Assembly (NCBI GenBank): GCA_900765975.1
Contig: CAAFTS010000147.1
Span: 1 to 30,302 of the forward strand
Reading direction: 5' to 3'
Length of the DNA: 30,302 bases
From: Lachnospiraceae bacterium
GTDB lineage: Bacteria; Bacillota; Clostridia; Lachnospirales; Lachnospiraceae
The translations under genes were made by a program, and so were the position numbers. The notes beneath the pieces are model-generated. The model made no database searches. It was not told where the DNA came from and was given only the letters and a program-made list of their open reading frames with translations. Of this stretch, positions 1 through 8,133 are shown piece by piece (position 1 is the first letter of the stretch; each line of letters begins with the position of its first letter).

Positions 1-207
1 AAAGAGTGCAAACGGTCCCCGCAGCAATTCATTCCGGCCGGATTCCCCCTCCACGACCAACCTCCCACGGGGACGGAAGACTCAGCCATCCCCCTCACCA
101 CACCGGACATGGTCCGTTCCGGACGCGTCCTCCAACCTCAGTTAAATCTCCAATCAGATCTCAGCAGTCCCCTGTCTGAATTACAAATAAAGTTAAAATT
201 ATATTAA
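1..207 (+). other. Possible 3' end of an unrecognised reading frame, cut by the window start
   Basis: Frame 1 is open from the first base to a TAA at 205-207 and would encode about 68 residues, rich in Pro, Gln, Leu and Ser and ending in KLKLY. Third codon positions are mostly C or G up to about 160, which is compatible with coding. However, the minus strand is also open from an ATG at 110 to the window edge, so openness alone proves little. I recognise no domain. The stop lies only 16 bases before the -35 box of the tetR promoter, and no terminator is visible between them. It could equally be non-coding, GC-rich sequence. Confidence 0.22.
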
Positions 208-222
208 ATTTTTATAAGTCTC

Positions 223-251
223 TTGACAAGGTGACAGGCTGTCACTATAAT
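223..251 (+). promoter_or_regulatory. Sigma-A promoter of the tetR-efflux operon
   Basis: A consensus -35 TTGACA (223-228) and a consensus -10 TATAAT (246-251) are separated by exactly 17 bp. Transcription should start near 258. The spacer and the bases after the -10 box carry the palindromic operators listed separately, so the promoter should be strong but repressible. Confidence 0.88.
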
Positions 252-270
252 AATGACAGCCTGTCACCTT
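228..270. promoter_or_regulatory. Two tandem palindromic operators over the tetR promoter
   Basis: Two 13-bp palindromes of the form TGACAG-S-CTGTCA lie at 232-244 and 254-266, centred on 238 and 260 (22 bp, about two helical turns). Together they form a larger perfect 17-bp inverted repeat, 228-244 against 254-270, around the spacer containing the -10 box. The first site fills the -35/-10 spacer and the second covers the transcription start. This is the expected layout for autorepression by a TetR-family dimer or pair of dimers, and the tetR gene follows directly. Binding by this TetR is inferred from position. Confidence 0.82.
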
Positions 271-367
271 TTTGCGATATTTTTACACTTGTACACAGTA
301 GAATATCGGAGGGGCCTTGGCAGCCATACTAAAGATAAGAGTAAATAACAGGGGGGGAGGAAGACGT

Positions 368-1018
368 ATGCCTACAGAACGGTTTTACAGACTTCCGGAA
401 GAGAAGAAACGGAGCATCTGCAGCGCCGCCGTGAAGGAATTTGCGCGGGTGCCTCTCGATAAGGTATCAATTAACCAGATTATTAAAGAGGCGGATATAT
501 CCAGAGGGAGTTTTTATACATATTTTGAGGATAAATGGGATCTGCTGGCGTGCATTTTCGAGGACAGCCAGAACAGACTGAGAGATTTTTGCAGGGAGGC
601 CCTGATCACGTCTGGAGGAAATATCTGGGTTATGCTGGAAGCGCTGCTGGACAGGACGATTGAATTTTGTTCCGGTAAAGGCCAGTTTAAATTCATTAAA
701 AATGTGATGTATCATACGGGTTCAGAGGAGATCTTAAAGGGCTTTTCAAAAAGGATGAATGATACATACGGCCACAAGAATGAAGAGATAGAGAGGTGGA
801 TTTTTGAAAACACGGACAAGAAAGTGATGATGGTGGAAGATTATGAGGTGTTCCACTGTTTTTTCCAGCTTGCCATGTTAAGTATTGCGATGGAAATCAA
901 AGACTATTTTGACGAAGTGCCTGTGGATACAATCAAATCCCGTTTTGCCAAAAAGCTGGAAATCCTGAAGAATGGGATATGCAGGAACGGTTCAGAAGGA
1001 CGGGCCGGAAATTCATGA
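368..1018 (+). CDS. TetR/AcrR-family transcriptional regulator of the efflux operon
   Basis: A 216-residue protein with the TetR layout. The N-terminal three-helix DNA-binding domain is at about residues 8-55; its HTH reads SINQIIKEADISRGSFYTYF, followed by the usual K-x-L start of helix 4. A helical ligand and dimer domain fills the rest. I chose the ATG at 368 because a strong GGGGGGGAGGA site lies just before it; an in-frame upstream ATG at 317 would add 17 atypical residues and has a poorer site. The gene is first in an operon with an HlyD adaptor, RND pump and TolC-like proteins, so it most likely represses them in response to a pump substrate. The ligand is unknown. The tandem palindromes in its own promoter are the probable operators. 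Confidence 0.9.
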   Translation: MPTERFYRLPEEKKRSICSAAVKEFARVPLDKVSINQIIKEADISRGSFYTYFEDKWDLLACIFEDSQNRLRDFCREALITSGGNIWVMLEALLDRTIEFCSGKGQFKFIKNVMYHTGSEEILKGFSKRMNDTYGHKNEEIERWIFENTDKKVMMVEDYEVFHCFFQLAMLSIAMEIKDYFDEVPVDTIKSRFAKKLEILKNGICRNGSEGRAGNS

Positions 1019-1114
1019 AAGACGGATAGAATAAAAAGGCTGCAATATATTTAATCATAGAAAAATAATCATAGAATTTTGAAGCGAAGAAAGCAGACGA
1101 AACAGGAGGACAAC

Positions 1115-2245
1115 ATGAAGAAGAAAAAAGTAATCATTACAGCGGTAGTGATTGTGGCGGCAGCAGCAATTATCTTGCCCAGATTTTTGAAACCGAAGGA
1201 GGAAGTTGCAGCGGCTTCTGTTCCGGTGGTCTCTATACAGAAGCCGGAGATTGGAAATATTGAATTGTATACAGGCCTGACCGGCACGGTCGAGCCATCA
1301 GATATTGTCTACATCATTCCGAAGGCGGCAGGCGAGGTGACCGACGTCTATGTGAAGGCGGGAGATTATGTGGAGGAAGGGCAGGAGCTGCTCCATATTG
1401 ATACAAAACAGGTGGACGGAGCTAAAATCAACCTGGATACGGCTGCCGTTTCCCTTCAGGATGCCAATACAAACCTGCAGAGGATGAGCGTTCTGCTTCA
1501 GAGCGGCGACATCTCACAGCAGCAGTTTGAGCAGGTGCAGAGCAGCGCAAAGATGGCAAAGCTCCAGTATGATGCGGCAAAGCTGGCTTATGATAACCAG
1601 ATTGAGTTCAGCACCATTACGGCGCCAATCAGCGGCCTTGTGGAAAGCTTTAACGTAGAAGTACACGATAATGTGGCCCAGTCTAACGTACTCTGTGTTA
1701 TTTCAGGGGAAGGGACAAAGGCGGTGTCGTTTAATGTGACGGAACGGGTTGTAGACGGACTCAGCACCGGTGATGTGATCCGGATTGAGAAAAACGGCAG
1801 TGATTATCACGGTGTGATTACTGAAATCAGTTCCATGGTAGATGCGTCCACAGGCCTTTTCAAAATTAAAGCATCCCTTGAAGATGCGGATTCCCTGGCA
1901 ACCGGGGCGCAGGTTAAGCTTTATGTTACATCCAGCAAAGCTGAAAACGTTATGATGATTCCGACAGATGCTATTTATTATCAGGGCGGAAAAGCAATGG
2001 TTTATACATATAAGGATAACGCAGTACATGAAGTGCCTGTGGAAGTAGGCATTTACGATGCGGAGAAGACAGAGATTACGGGAGGACTCAGCACGGAGGA
2101 TGATGTAATTGTCACCTGGAGTTCCGAGCTGTTTGAAGGCTCGCAGGTAGAAATCCTCGGCGCATCCGGAACTGCCGGAGAAAGCACAACAGACGGCGCA
2201 TCATCCGGTACGGCGGAAAACACGACAGAAGCAGAAGCGGAATAA
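1115..2245 (+). CDS. HlyD/AcrA-type periplasmic-adaptor (membrane fusion) protein of an RND pump
   Basis: A 376-residue membrane-fusion subunit. A basic start and a hydrophobic stretch at about residues 6-22 form a membrane anchor. A first lipoyl half around GEVTDVYVKAGDYVEEGQ is followed by an alpha-hairpin rich in Gln and Ala (about residues 105-160), then a second lipoyl half starting at ITAPISGLVES, and beta-barrel and membrane-proximal domains. The tail is low-complexity (Ser, Thr, Glu, Ala). AGGAGGA sits 5 bases before the ATG at 1115; the frame extends 12 codons upstream without a comparable site. The next gene, the RND pump, starts 12 bases after the stop with its own GGAGG site. The protein would link the pump to an outer partner, here probably one of the TolC-like proteins. 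Confidence 0.92.
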   Translation: MKKKKVIITAVVIVAAAAIILPRFLKPKEEVAAASVPVVSIQKPEIGNIELYTGLTGTVEPSDIVYIIPKAAGEVTDVYVKAGDYVEEGQELLHIDTKQVDGAKINLDTAAVSLQDANTNLQRMSVLLQSGDISQQQFEQVQSSAKMAKLQYDAAKLAYDNQIEFSTITAPISGLVESFNVEVHDNVAQSNVLCVISGEGTKAVSFNVTERVVDGLSTGDVIRIEKNGSDYHGVITEISSMVDASTGLFKIKASLEDADSLATGAQVKLYVTSSKAENVMMIPTDAIYYQGGKAMVYTYKDNAVHEVPVEVGIYDAEKTEITGGLSTEDDVIVTWSSELFEGSQVEILGASGTAGESTTDGASSGTAENTTEAEAE

Positions 2246-2257
2246 GGAGGCACTCAC

Positions 2258-5200
2258 ATGGGATTAACAAGAAGCGTCCTGAAACGTCCGGTTACGACGG
2301 TTCTGGCAGTTCTCTGCCTGATCGTATTTGGTATTTCATCCATATTTTCATCGAAACTGGAGCTGACTCCCGAGATGGAAATGCCGATGGTAGTCGTATT
2401 TACCGTTTATCCGGGAGCTAACCCGGAGGACGTCGATGAACTGGTTACCAAGCCGATTGAAGATGAGATCGGCACTTTGAACGGAATTAAATCCGTAAAC
2501 AGCTATTCAAATGAAAACATGTCCATGGTGCTGCTGCAGTATGAATACGGCACGGATATGGATAAGGCATATTCCGATTTAAAGAAAAAGACGGATGCCA
2601 TGCAGAGCAGCCTGCCGGATGATGTGCAGACTCCGACTATCATGGAGTTCAACATTAATGACCAGGCGACGATGTATCTGGCGGTAAACAATGATAAAGC
2701 AGATAATCTTTATAACTATGTAGATGAGAAGATCGTCCCGGAGCTGGAGAAGATATCCTCCGTGGCCAGCGTTGACATCAGCGGCGGACGTGAGGAGTAT
2801 ATCCGGGTTGAAGTGATCCCGGAGAAGCTTAAGCAGTATCATCTCAGCATGAATTCCCTGGTTACGGCAGTCGCCTCCGCCAATCTGGCTTATCCGGCCG
2901 GAAGCACCGAGGTGGGGAGCCAGAGTCTTTCCGTTACAACAGGCGTTGAATTTGATGATATGGAGAGCCTGAAACGGATCCCGATTACGGTCGGAAACGG
3001 CAATACAATTTATCTTGAGGATGTGGCAAATGTCTACTCCACGTTAAAGGATGCCGCCGGTATCGGCCGGTACAACGGCCAGGATACGGTTGCGCTGGGC
3101 ATAAAGAAACAGCAGAAAAGCTCGGCCATGGATGTGTCCAAAGCAGTTAACAGAACAATTTCACGATTAACTGAAGTAAATCCGGACCTTCAAATCGTTG
3201 TAGTAAATGACAACAGCGATCAGATTAACGGCTCATTAATCAGTGTATTGCAGACGATGATTGCGGCAATTATCGTATCAATGGTGGTTATTTTCCTGTT
3301 CTTCGGAGATTTAAAGGCGTCCCTGATTGTCGGAACGTCCATACCGGTGTCTATCCTGGCGGCCCTGGTTATGATGAGGGTCATGGGATTCTCGCTCAAT
3401 GTTATCACTTTGGGAAGCCTGGTGCTGGGTGTCGGTATGATGGTTGACAACTCGATTGTAGTACTGGAGAGCTGTTTCCGTTCCACAAAAGGAAAAGGCT
3501 TTAACGAATTCCATAAAGCGGCCCTGGAAGGCAGCAGCATCGTAATCCAGTCGATTATCGGCTCAACGGCTACCACCTGCGTCGTATTCCTCCCGCTGGC
3601 GTTCCTGTCGGGTATGACGGGACAGATGTTTAAACCCCTTGGCTTCACGATTGTGTTCTGTATGGTTGCGTCACTCATTTCGGCTATGACGATCGTTCCG
3701 TTATGCTACATGATGTACCGGCCGAAGGAACGAACTACGGCTCCGCTTTCCGGTCTTGTGACAAAGATGCAGAACGGATACAGGGGTATCATGAAGTCAC
3801 TTCTTCCTAAGAAGAAAACGGTTATGTTTACAACAGTAGCTCTGCTGGTTATTTCCCTTTTCCTGGCGACCCAGCTCAAGACGGAGCTGATGCCGGCAAA
3901 TGACCAGGGTACCATATCAATCACCGTCGGCTTAAGGCCGGGTCTGGGAATTGAGAAAGCCAACGAGATTTTATCAGAGATTGAAGACTATGTGGCAAAT
4001 GACGAGGATGTGGAATCCTACATGCTTTCCTACGGAAGCAGCGGACTCAGTATCTCGGGAGGCTCTTCCGCCTCGCTGACAGCATACCTGAAGGACGACA
4101 GAAAACGTTCCACAAAGAAAGTGGTTGATGAATGGAGGCCGGTGCTGACCTCGATTCCTGATACGAATATCACATTGTCTTCCCAGAGTGCCATGAGTAT
4201 GATGGGAGGCGGAAACGAAGGCGTTGAGTATATCCTCCAGAGTACCCAGTACGATGAGCTGAAGGCGGCGTCCGATAAGATTGTCCAGGCGCTTAAGAAC
4301 CGTCCTGAGGTAACAAGGATTCATTCTTCCCTGGAAAACTCGGCTCCGGTTATAAAGATTGAAGTGGACCCGCTGAAGGCAGCGGCAGAAGGCCTGACTC
4401 CCGCGCAGGTGGGAGGTACGGTCAACCTGATGCTCAGCGGCAAGGAAGCTACGACTCTCGATGTAAACGGCGGCGAAATCAGCGTCATGGTCGAGTATCC
4501 GGACGGCGAATATGATACGATTGACCAGGTGAAGGGAATCGTACTCGATACCGCGACCGGCGGTTCCGTGGCACTTACCGATATTGCCGACATTTATTTT
4601 AAAGACAGTCCTCAGAATATCGTCAGGGCTGACAAAGAATATCAGGTTACGATTACCGGTGATTTCGTGAAGGGCATTGCAAAGGACGATCAGGATGCAA
4701 TAGAGACAACAATTTACAAAGAAGCAGTGCTTCCCAACATGTCTGAGAGCATTACCAGGGCTCAGAACAGTATGGATGAAGCGATGGCTGAAGAGTTCGG
4801 CGCACTTGCGGGAGCAATCGGCCTTGCCGTCTTCCTGATCTTCGTAGTTATGGCTGCCCAGTTTGAATCACCGAAGTTCTCTATCATGGTTATGACGACG
4901 ATTCCGTTCAGCTTGATTGGTTCCTTCGGACTGATGTTCCTGGCTGACGCTACCATCAGTATGCCGTCCCTTTTGGGATTTTTGATGCTGGTCGGTACGG
5001 TTGTAAACAACGGTATTCTTTATGTTGATACGGCAAACCAGTACAGGAGCGATATGGACCGCGACACGGCCCTGATCGAAGCGGGAGCCACAAGGCTCCG
5101 TCCTATCCTGATGACAACGCTGACAACGATAGTAGCCATGATTCCGATGGCGCTTGGAATCGGCGACAGCGGCGAGATGATGCAGGGTATGGCGCTTGTA

Positions 5201-5305
5201 AACGTGGGCGGCCTGCTGGCTTCGACATCATTGTCCCTGCTGATGCTCCCGATTTATTACACACTGATGAACAGAGGGCACAGGGAAGAATTGGATGTGG
5301 ATTAA
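2258..5305 (+). CDS. RND-family (AcrB/HAE1-like) multidrug efflux pump
   Basis: At 1015 residues this has the normal length of a HAE1-type RND transporter. The duplicated architecture is visible: TM1 at about residues 12-30, a large extracytoplasmic porter domain, the TM2-TM6 bundle from about 325, TM7 near 525, a second porter domain, and TM8-TM12 from about 850. The TM4 motif GMMVDNSIVVLE keeps the first proton-relay Asp (D397), while the second is Asn (N398). In TM10 the position of the AcrB Lys is Asn (N917, in VVNNGIL). Both variants are seen in other RND pumps. The gene follows the adaptor directly. It should use the proton gradient to expel amphiphilic compounds; the substrate cannot be read from sequence. 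The protein most similar in role in Firmicutes is SwrC. Confidence 0.95.
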   Translation: MGLTRSVLKRPVTTVLAVLCLIVFGISSIFSSKLELTPEMEMPMVVVFTVYPGANPEDVDELVTKPIEDEIGTLNGIKSVNSYSNENMSMVLLQYEYGTDMDKAYSDLKKKTDAMQSSLPDDVQTPTIMEFNINDQATMYLAVNNDKADNLYNYVDEKIVPELEKISSVASVDISGGREEYIRVEVIPEKLKQYHLSMNSLVTAVASANLAYPAGSTEVGSQSLSVTTGVEFDDMESLKRIPITVGNGNTIYLEDVANVYSTLKDAAGIGRYNGQDTVALGIKKQQKSSAMDVSKAVNRTISRLTEVNPDLQIVVVNDNSDQINGSLISVLQTMIAAIIVSMVVIFLFFGDLKASLIVGTSIPVSILAALVMMRVMGFSLNVITLGSLVLGVGMMVDNSIVVLESCFRSTKGKGFNEFHKAALEGSSIVIQSIIGSTATTCVVFLPLAFLSGMTGQMFKPLGFTIVFCMVASLISAMTIVPLCYMMYRPKERTTAPLSGLVTKMQNGYRGIMKSLLPKKKTVMFTTVALLVISLFLATQLKTELMPANDQGTISITVGLRPGLGIEKANEILSEIEDYVANDEDVESYMLSYGSSGLSISGGSSASLTAYLKDDRKRSTKKVVDEWRPVLTSIPDTNITLSSQSAMSMMGGGNEGVEYILQSTQYDELKAASDKIVQALKNRPEVTRIHSSLENSAPVIKIEVDPLKAAAEGLTPAQVGGTVNLMLSGKEATTLDVNGGEISVMVEYPDGEYDTIDQVKGIVLDTATGGSVALTDIADIYFKDSPQNIVRADKEYQVTITGDFVKGIAKDDQDAIETTIYKEAVLPNMSESITRAQNSMDEAMAEEFGALAGAIGLAVFLIFVVMAAQFESPKFSIMVMTTIPFSLIGSFGLMFLADATISMPSLLGFLMLVGTVVNNGILYVDTANQYRSDMDRDTALIEAGATRLRPILMTTLTTIVAMIPMALGIGDSGEMMQGMALVNVGGLLASTSLSLLMLPIYYTLMNRGHREELDVD

Positions 5306-5348
5306 TGGCAGAAGTGTGGTAAAATGGTTTTGTAACAAAATATAGGAA

Positions 5349-5383
5349 GTATGCGGCTGTACCCGGCAGGGACAGCCGCATAC
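5349..5383. repeat. Perfect 12-bp hairpin between the RND gene and the tolC-like genes
   Basis: GTATGCGGCTGT (5349-5360) pairs perfectly with 5372-5383 across an 11-base loop. No T-run follows on the plus strand, so it is not a typical intrinsic terminator. It may stabilise the upstream mRNA 3' end or reduce read-through to the downstream pair. Confidence 0.7.
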
Positions 5384-5408
5384 GGATAGAAACCGTGGTC
5401 AGTTAAAC

Positions 5409-5570
5409 GTTATTGTTCACACCCCGACAAAAAACGGCGTGCTGCGAACAATAACACGCTTCGCGATGCACAGAAACGGCAAAAAGCGCCGTTTCGCGCC
5501 GTGCAACTCGGGATTTTCGTGCATAATTCGCACGAAAACACCTCGCGGAATACAACCTGTGAACAGTAGC
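5409..5570 (+). mobile_element. MITE-like inverted-repeat element, copy A, with 8-bp flanking duplication
   Basis: A 162-bp non-coding element. Its ends are imperfect terminal inverted repeats, GTTATTGTTCACA (5409-5421) and TGTGAACAGTAGC (5558-5570), matching at 11 of 13 positions. It is flanked by the direct repeat AGTTAAAC (5401-5408 and 5571-5578), which looks like a target-site duplication; with C at 5400 and 5570 the repeat is 9 bp. Inside are three hairpins: 5409-5418 with 5446-5455, GAAACGGC 5473-5480 with 5488-5495, and TTTTCGTGC 5514-5522 with 5530-5538. The first hairpin reuses the terminal motif, so the motif occurs three times. It sits 20 bases before the ribosome-binding site region of the first tolC-like gene. 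A second copy lies inverted at the window end. No transposase is encoded. Confidence 0.75.
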
Positions 5571-5598
5571 AGTTAAACTGCGGAGGTGAGAAAATAGA

Positions 5599-6759
5599 AT
5601 GAAAAAAAGACGGAAACAGATAACTGCGGCCGCCCTGGCTGCCCTGGCAGCGATATCTCTGACAGTTCCCGCTTATGCGGCCGCAGGGCCTTCAGGAAAG
5701 ACGACTTACATAAACGGGGCGGGAGCCGGTGCCGAGGATACGGTTCTGGATTACAACCACATTGACCAGAGGATTGAAAACTACAACACGAATTACAAGC
5801 AGCTCAATTCGACTCTGGTGAACAGCACCCAGTCGCTGGACGCGGCAAGAGAATTGAGAGAAGGTGCGTCGGATTTGATGGATGAAGCTTATGAGCTTCG
5901 TTCTGACGGCCTTAATGAGACCACGAGGGAGCTTTATGACAGCTACAAGGAGACGGCGAAGGAGCTGCGCAAACAGGCCCAGAAGCTGACAAACGAGGAG
6001 CTGGGAAGCTCTTACAAGAAGACACTCAGACAGACGAAAAGCAAACTGGTTGCTTCCACCCAGCAGCTGATGATCCAGTACAGTGAGACGATTGCAAAGC
6101 AGGAGCTGATGAACAAGCAGATAGAATTGGCCCAGGCCAATCTGGATGCGGCAAACAGGATGGCGGCCATGGGAATGAAATCGGTCCAGGATATCCAGAC
6201 GGCCCAGGAAACCTTAAAACAGGCGGAAAGCGGCGCTGCCCAGCTTAAATACGGTATTGACAATATGAGGCAGAATCTGCTCATACTGACGGGATGGAAC
6301 CATGACTCCGCTCCGGAAATACGGCCGGTACCGGCCTCCGATTTGTCGCGGATCGACCAGATGAATCCGGAGAACGATCTCCGGTCGGCCATAGGAGCCA
6401 ACTACGATCTCCAGTCGCTTAAAGGAGCTTCCGCCTCCGGTTCCTCTGCGAGAAACGTGAAGAAGAGGAATGTGGCACAGTCGGAACAGGATGTGGCGTC
6501 CACGCTTCAGGCCCTTTATAATACTGTCATTTCCAAACGGCAGTCCTACGAGGCGGCTCTCTCCGAATATGCGGCTGCGGAGCAGAAAATGCAGGCGGCC
6601 GACCGGAAATATTCTCTGGGAATGATGGGAAAACTTGAGTACCTGAGCGCCCAGGCAGAATTTCTTACATCGAAGTCAAATAAAGAAGTTGCAGACATAG
6701 AACTATTTTCAGCCATGGAAAAGTATGACTGGGCGGTAAAAGGCCTGATCATGTCCTAA
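5599..6759 (+). CDS. TolC-like (outer membrane efflux family) secreted protein 1
   Basis: A 386-residue protein with a cleavable signal peptide: basic MKKRRK, a hydrophobic Ala-rich core, and AYA-A near residues 26-29. The mature part is almost entirely long amphipathic helices rich in Gln, Ala and Lys. It repeats the TolC/OEP pattern: helix pair, then LTGWNHD, then a second helix pair ending in KYSLGMMGKLEYLSAQAEF and the tail AMEKYDWAVKGL. GGAGGTGAG lies 8 bases before the ATG. It is followed 24 bases later by a paralogue with the same layout. In Gram-negative bacteria this family forms the exit duct of RND pumps. In a spore-forming Firmicute its partner and location (wall or membrane-associated) are unclear. 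It lies downstream of adaptor and pump genes in the same direction, and the MITE-like element separates them. Confidence 0.8.
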   Translation: MKKRRKQITAAALAALAAISLTVPAYAAAGPSGKTTYINGAGAGAEDTVLDYNHIDQRIENYNTNYKQLNSTLVNSTQSLDAARELREGASDLMDEAYELRSDGLNETTRELYDSYKETAKELRKQAQKLTNEELGSSYKKTLRQTKSKLVASTQQLMIQYSETIAKQELMNKQIELAQANLDAANRMAAMGMKSVQDIQTAQETLKQAESGAAQLKYGIDNMRQNLLILTGWNHDSAPEIRPVPASDLSRIDQMNPENDLRSAIGANYDLQSLKGASASGSSARNVKKRNVAQSEQDVASTLQALYNTVISKRQSYEAALSEYAAAEQKMQAADRKYSLGMMGKLEYLSAQAEFLTSKSNKEVADIELFSAMEKYDWAVKGLIMS

Positions 6760-6783
6760 TAGTAATGCAGAAGGAGAGTAAAG

Positions 6784-8061
6784 ATGAAACACGATAAGAA
6801 GGTCTTAGTTCTTTCGATTTTGACAGCGGCAGCCATGACTGTCACGTCACCTCTGCAGGTAATGGCAGAGAACCCGGAATTTGCCCATGACGAGGCGACC
6901 TGGGCCCGGCTGCGGGACAATGTGATGGAATATGATGAGCTTCAGATGCTGGTGGAGGAATACAATCCCACCTACATGAATAATCAGGTTTCCTATAAAG
7001 ATTCCAGGACAAAGGACGATGCGGAAACCGTAAGACAGGATTTGAAAGACGCTGCCGACGATATGACCAGTCAGGCGGAAGACATGAGGGACACGGCTGA
7101 TTCCCTTCTGGATTTAGCCAATTCCCTGCAGAACATGTCCAAAGAACAGGCGGACGCAGTGCTTAAGCAGGCAGGCATTAACAGTGTAAACAGCTTAATG
7201 TCCTCCTACAATGCCATGTATCTTGGCGCGGCGATGATGGATAACAGTGCAATGAAGCAGAATATTTCCGCCGACAGCCAGTACGACGACGACGAGTCCA
7301 GAAAACTCAAATATCAGAAAACGCAGAACGGTCTGATTATGTCGGTGCAAACCATGTTCGCCTCTTATAACCAGATGAAAAGCAGTCTGGACGTAATTCA
7401 GAAAAATATAGAGATTATGGAAGCAGTCCAGCGCTCTACCGAGACGCGTGCCTCTCTTGGGATGGCGACACAGATGGATATACTGACGGCCAAGAAAAAC
7501 GTGCAGTCCATTCAATCCACCTATACCCAGACCCGTACCTCTTTGGATTCCGTAAAACACAGTCTCTGTCTGGCCACAGGCTGGCAGTTCAACGCAGACC
7601 CTGATATCAGGGAAGTGCCCGGGGCAGATATGAACAGGATTGCGGCAATGAATCCGGATGTGGATAAGCAGACTGCTCTTCAGAACAATTACGATTTAAA
7701 TTATAATAAAAAGATTCTTAAGAATATGACCGAAGGCTCTACCGATAAAAAGAATATGGAGCGCACGATCAAAAATCTGGAGGAGACGGTTGCCGCCTCC
7801 ATGGTGAATTTATATAATGATATTCTCCAGAAAAAAACGGCGTTTGAGCTGGCAGAAGCCGCACTGGCTACCGAGACAACGGCGATGAATGCCATGGAAA
7901 GAAAGTACCAGCTTGGCATGGCAAGCCAGCTGGACTACCTGCAGGAGCAGGCGGCCTTCCTGGGCAAACAGATCGACCGCCAGACAGCGGAGATATCCCT
8001 GTTCCAGGCGATGGAGACGTATGACTGGGCTCTGAAGGGCATGCTTTCCACCGGGAACTAG
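6784..8061 (+). CDS. TolC-like (outer membrane efflux family) secreted protein 2
   Basis: A 425-residue paralogue of the preceding gene. It has a signal peptide (MKHDKKVLVL, hydrophobic core, VMA near residue 28) followed by long coiled-coil-forming helices. Landmarks in the same order as in the first copy are RASLGMATQMDILTAKKNVQ, LATGWQFNADPDIREVPGAD, KYQLGMASQLDYLQEQAAF and the tail AMETYDWALKGML. The two halves of the OEP repeat are therefore both present. AAGGAGAG precedes the ATG. It is the last gene of the efflux operon and meets spoIIR tail to tail. Whether the two proteins form a mixed assembly or serve different pumps cannot be told from sequence. Confidence 0.8.
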   Translation: MKHDKKVLVLSILTAAAMTVTSPLQVMAENPEFAHDEATWARLRDNVMEYDELQMLVEEYNPTYMNNQVSYKDSRTKDDAETVRQDLKDAADDMTSQAEDMRDTADSLLDLANSLQNMSKEQADAVLKQAGINSVNSLMSSYNAMYLGAAMMDNSAMKQNISADSQYDDDESRKLKYQKTQNGLIMSVQTMFASYNQMKSSLDVIQKNIEIMEAVQRSTETRASLGMATQMDILTAKKNVQSIQSTYTQTRTSLDSVKHSLCLATGWQFNADPDIREVPGADMNRIAAMNPDVDKQTALQNNYDLNYNKKILKNMTEGSTDKKNMERTIKNLEETVAASMVNLYNDILQKKTAFELAEAALATETTAMNAMERKYQLGMASQLDYLQEQAAFLGKQIDRQTAEISLFQAMETYDWALKGMLSTGN

Positions 8062-8133
8062 AGCCTGTTTGGTTCGTCCGGTCAGCGCGGTACCTGGACA
8101 GACGGGGAGCCGGCACAGATATATATTTTAAAT

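Noticed and set aside
1054..1077. Direct repeat AATCATAGAA before the adaptor gene
   Set aside because: Short, AT-rich and only two units; not distinguishable from chance.
3220..3678. A 152-codon minus-strand frame inside the RND pump gene
   Set aside because: Antisense shadow of transmembrane-coding sequence; the translation has no recognisable domain or start signal.
5103..5381. Minus-strand frame over the end of the RND gene and the 12-bp hairpin
   Set aside because: No start signal; low-complexity translation, antisense to a clear gene.
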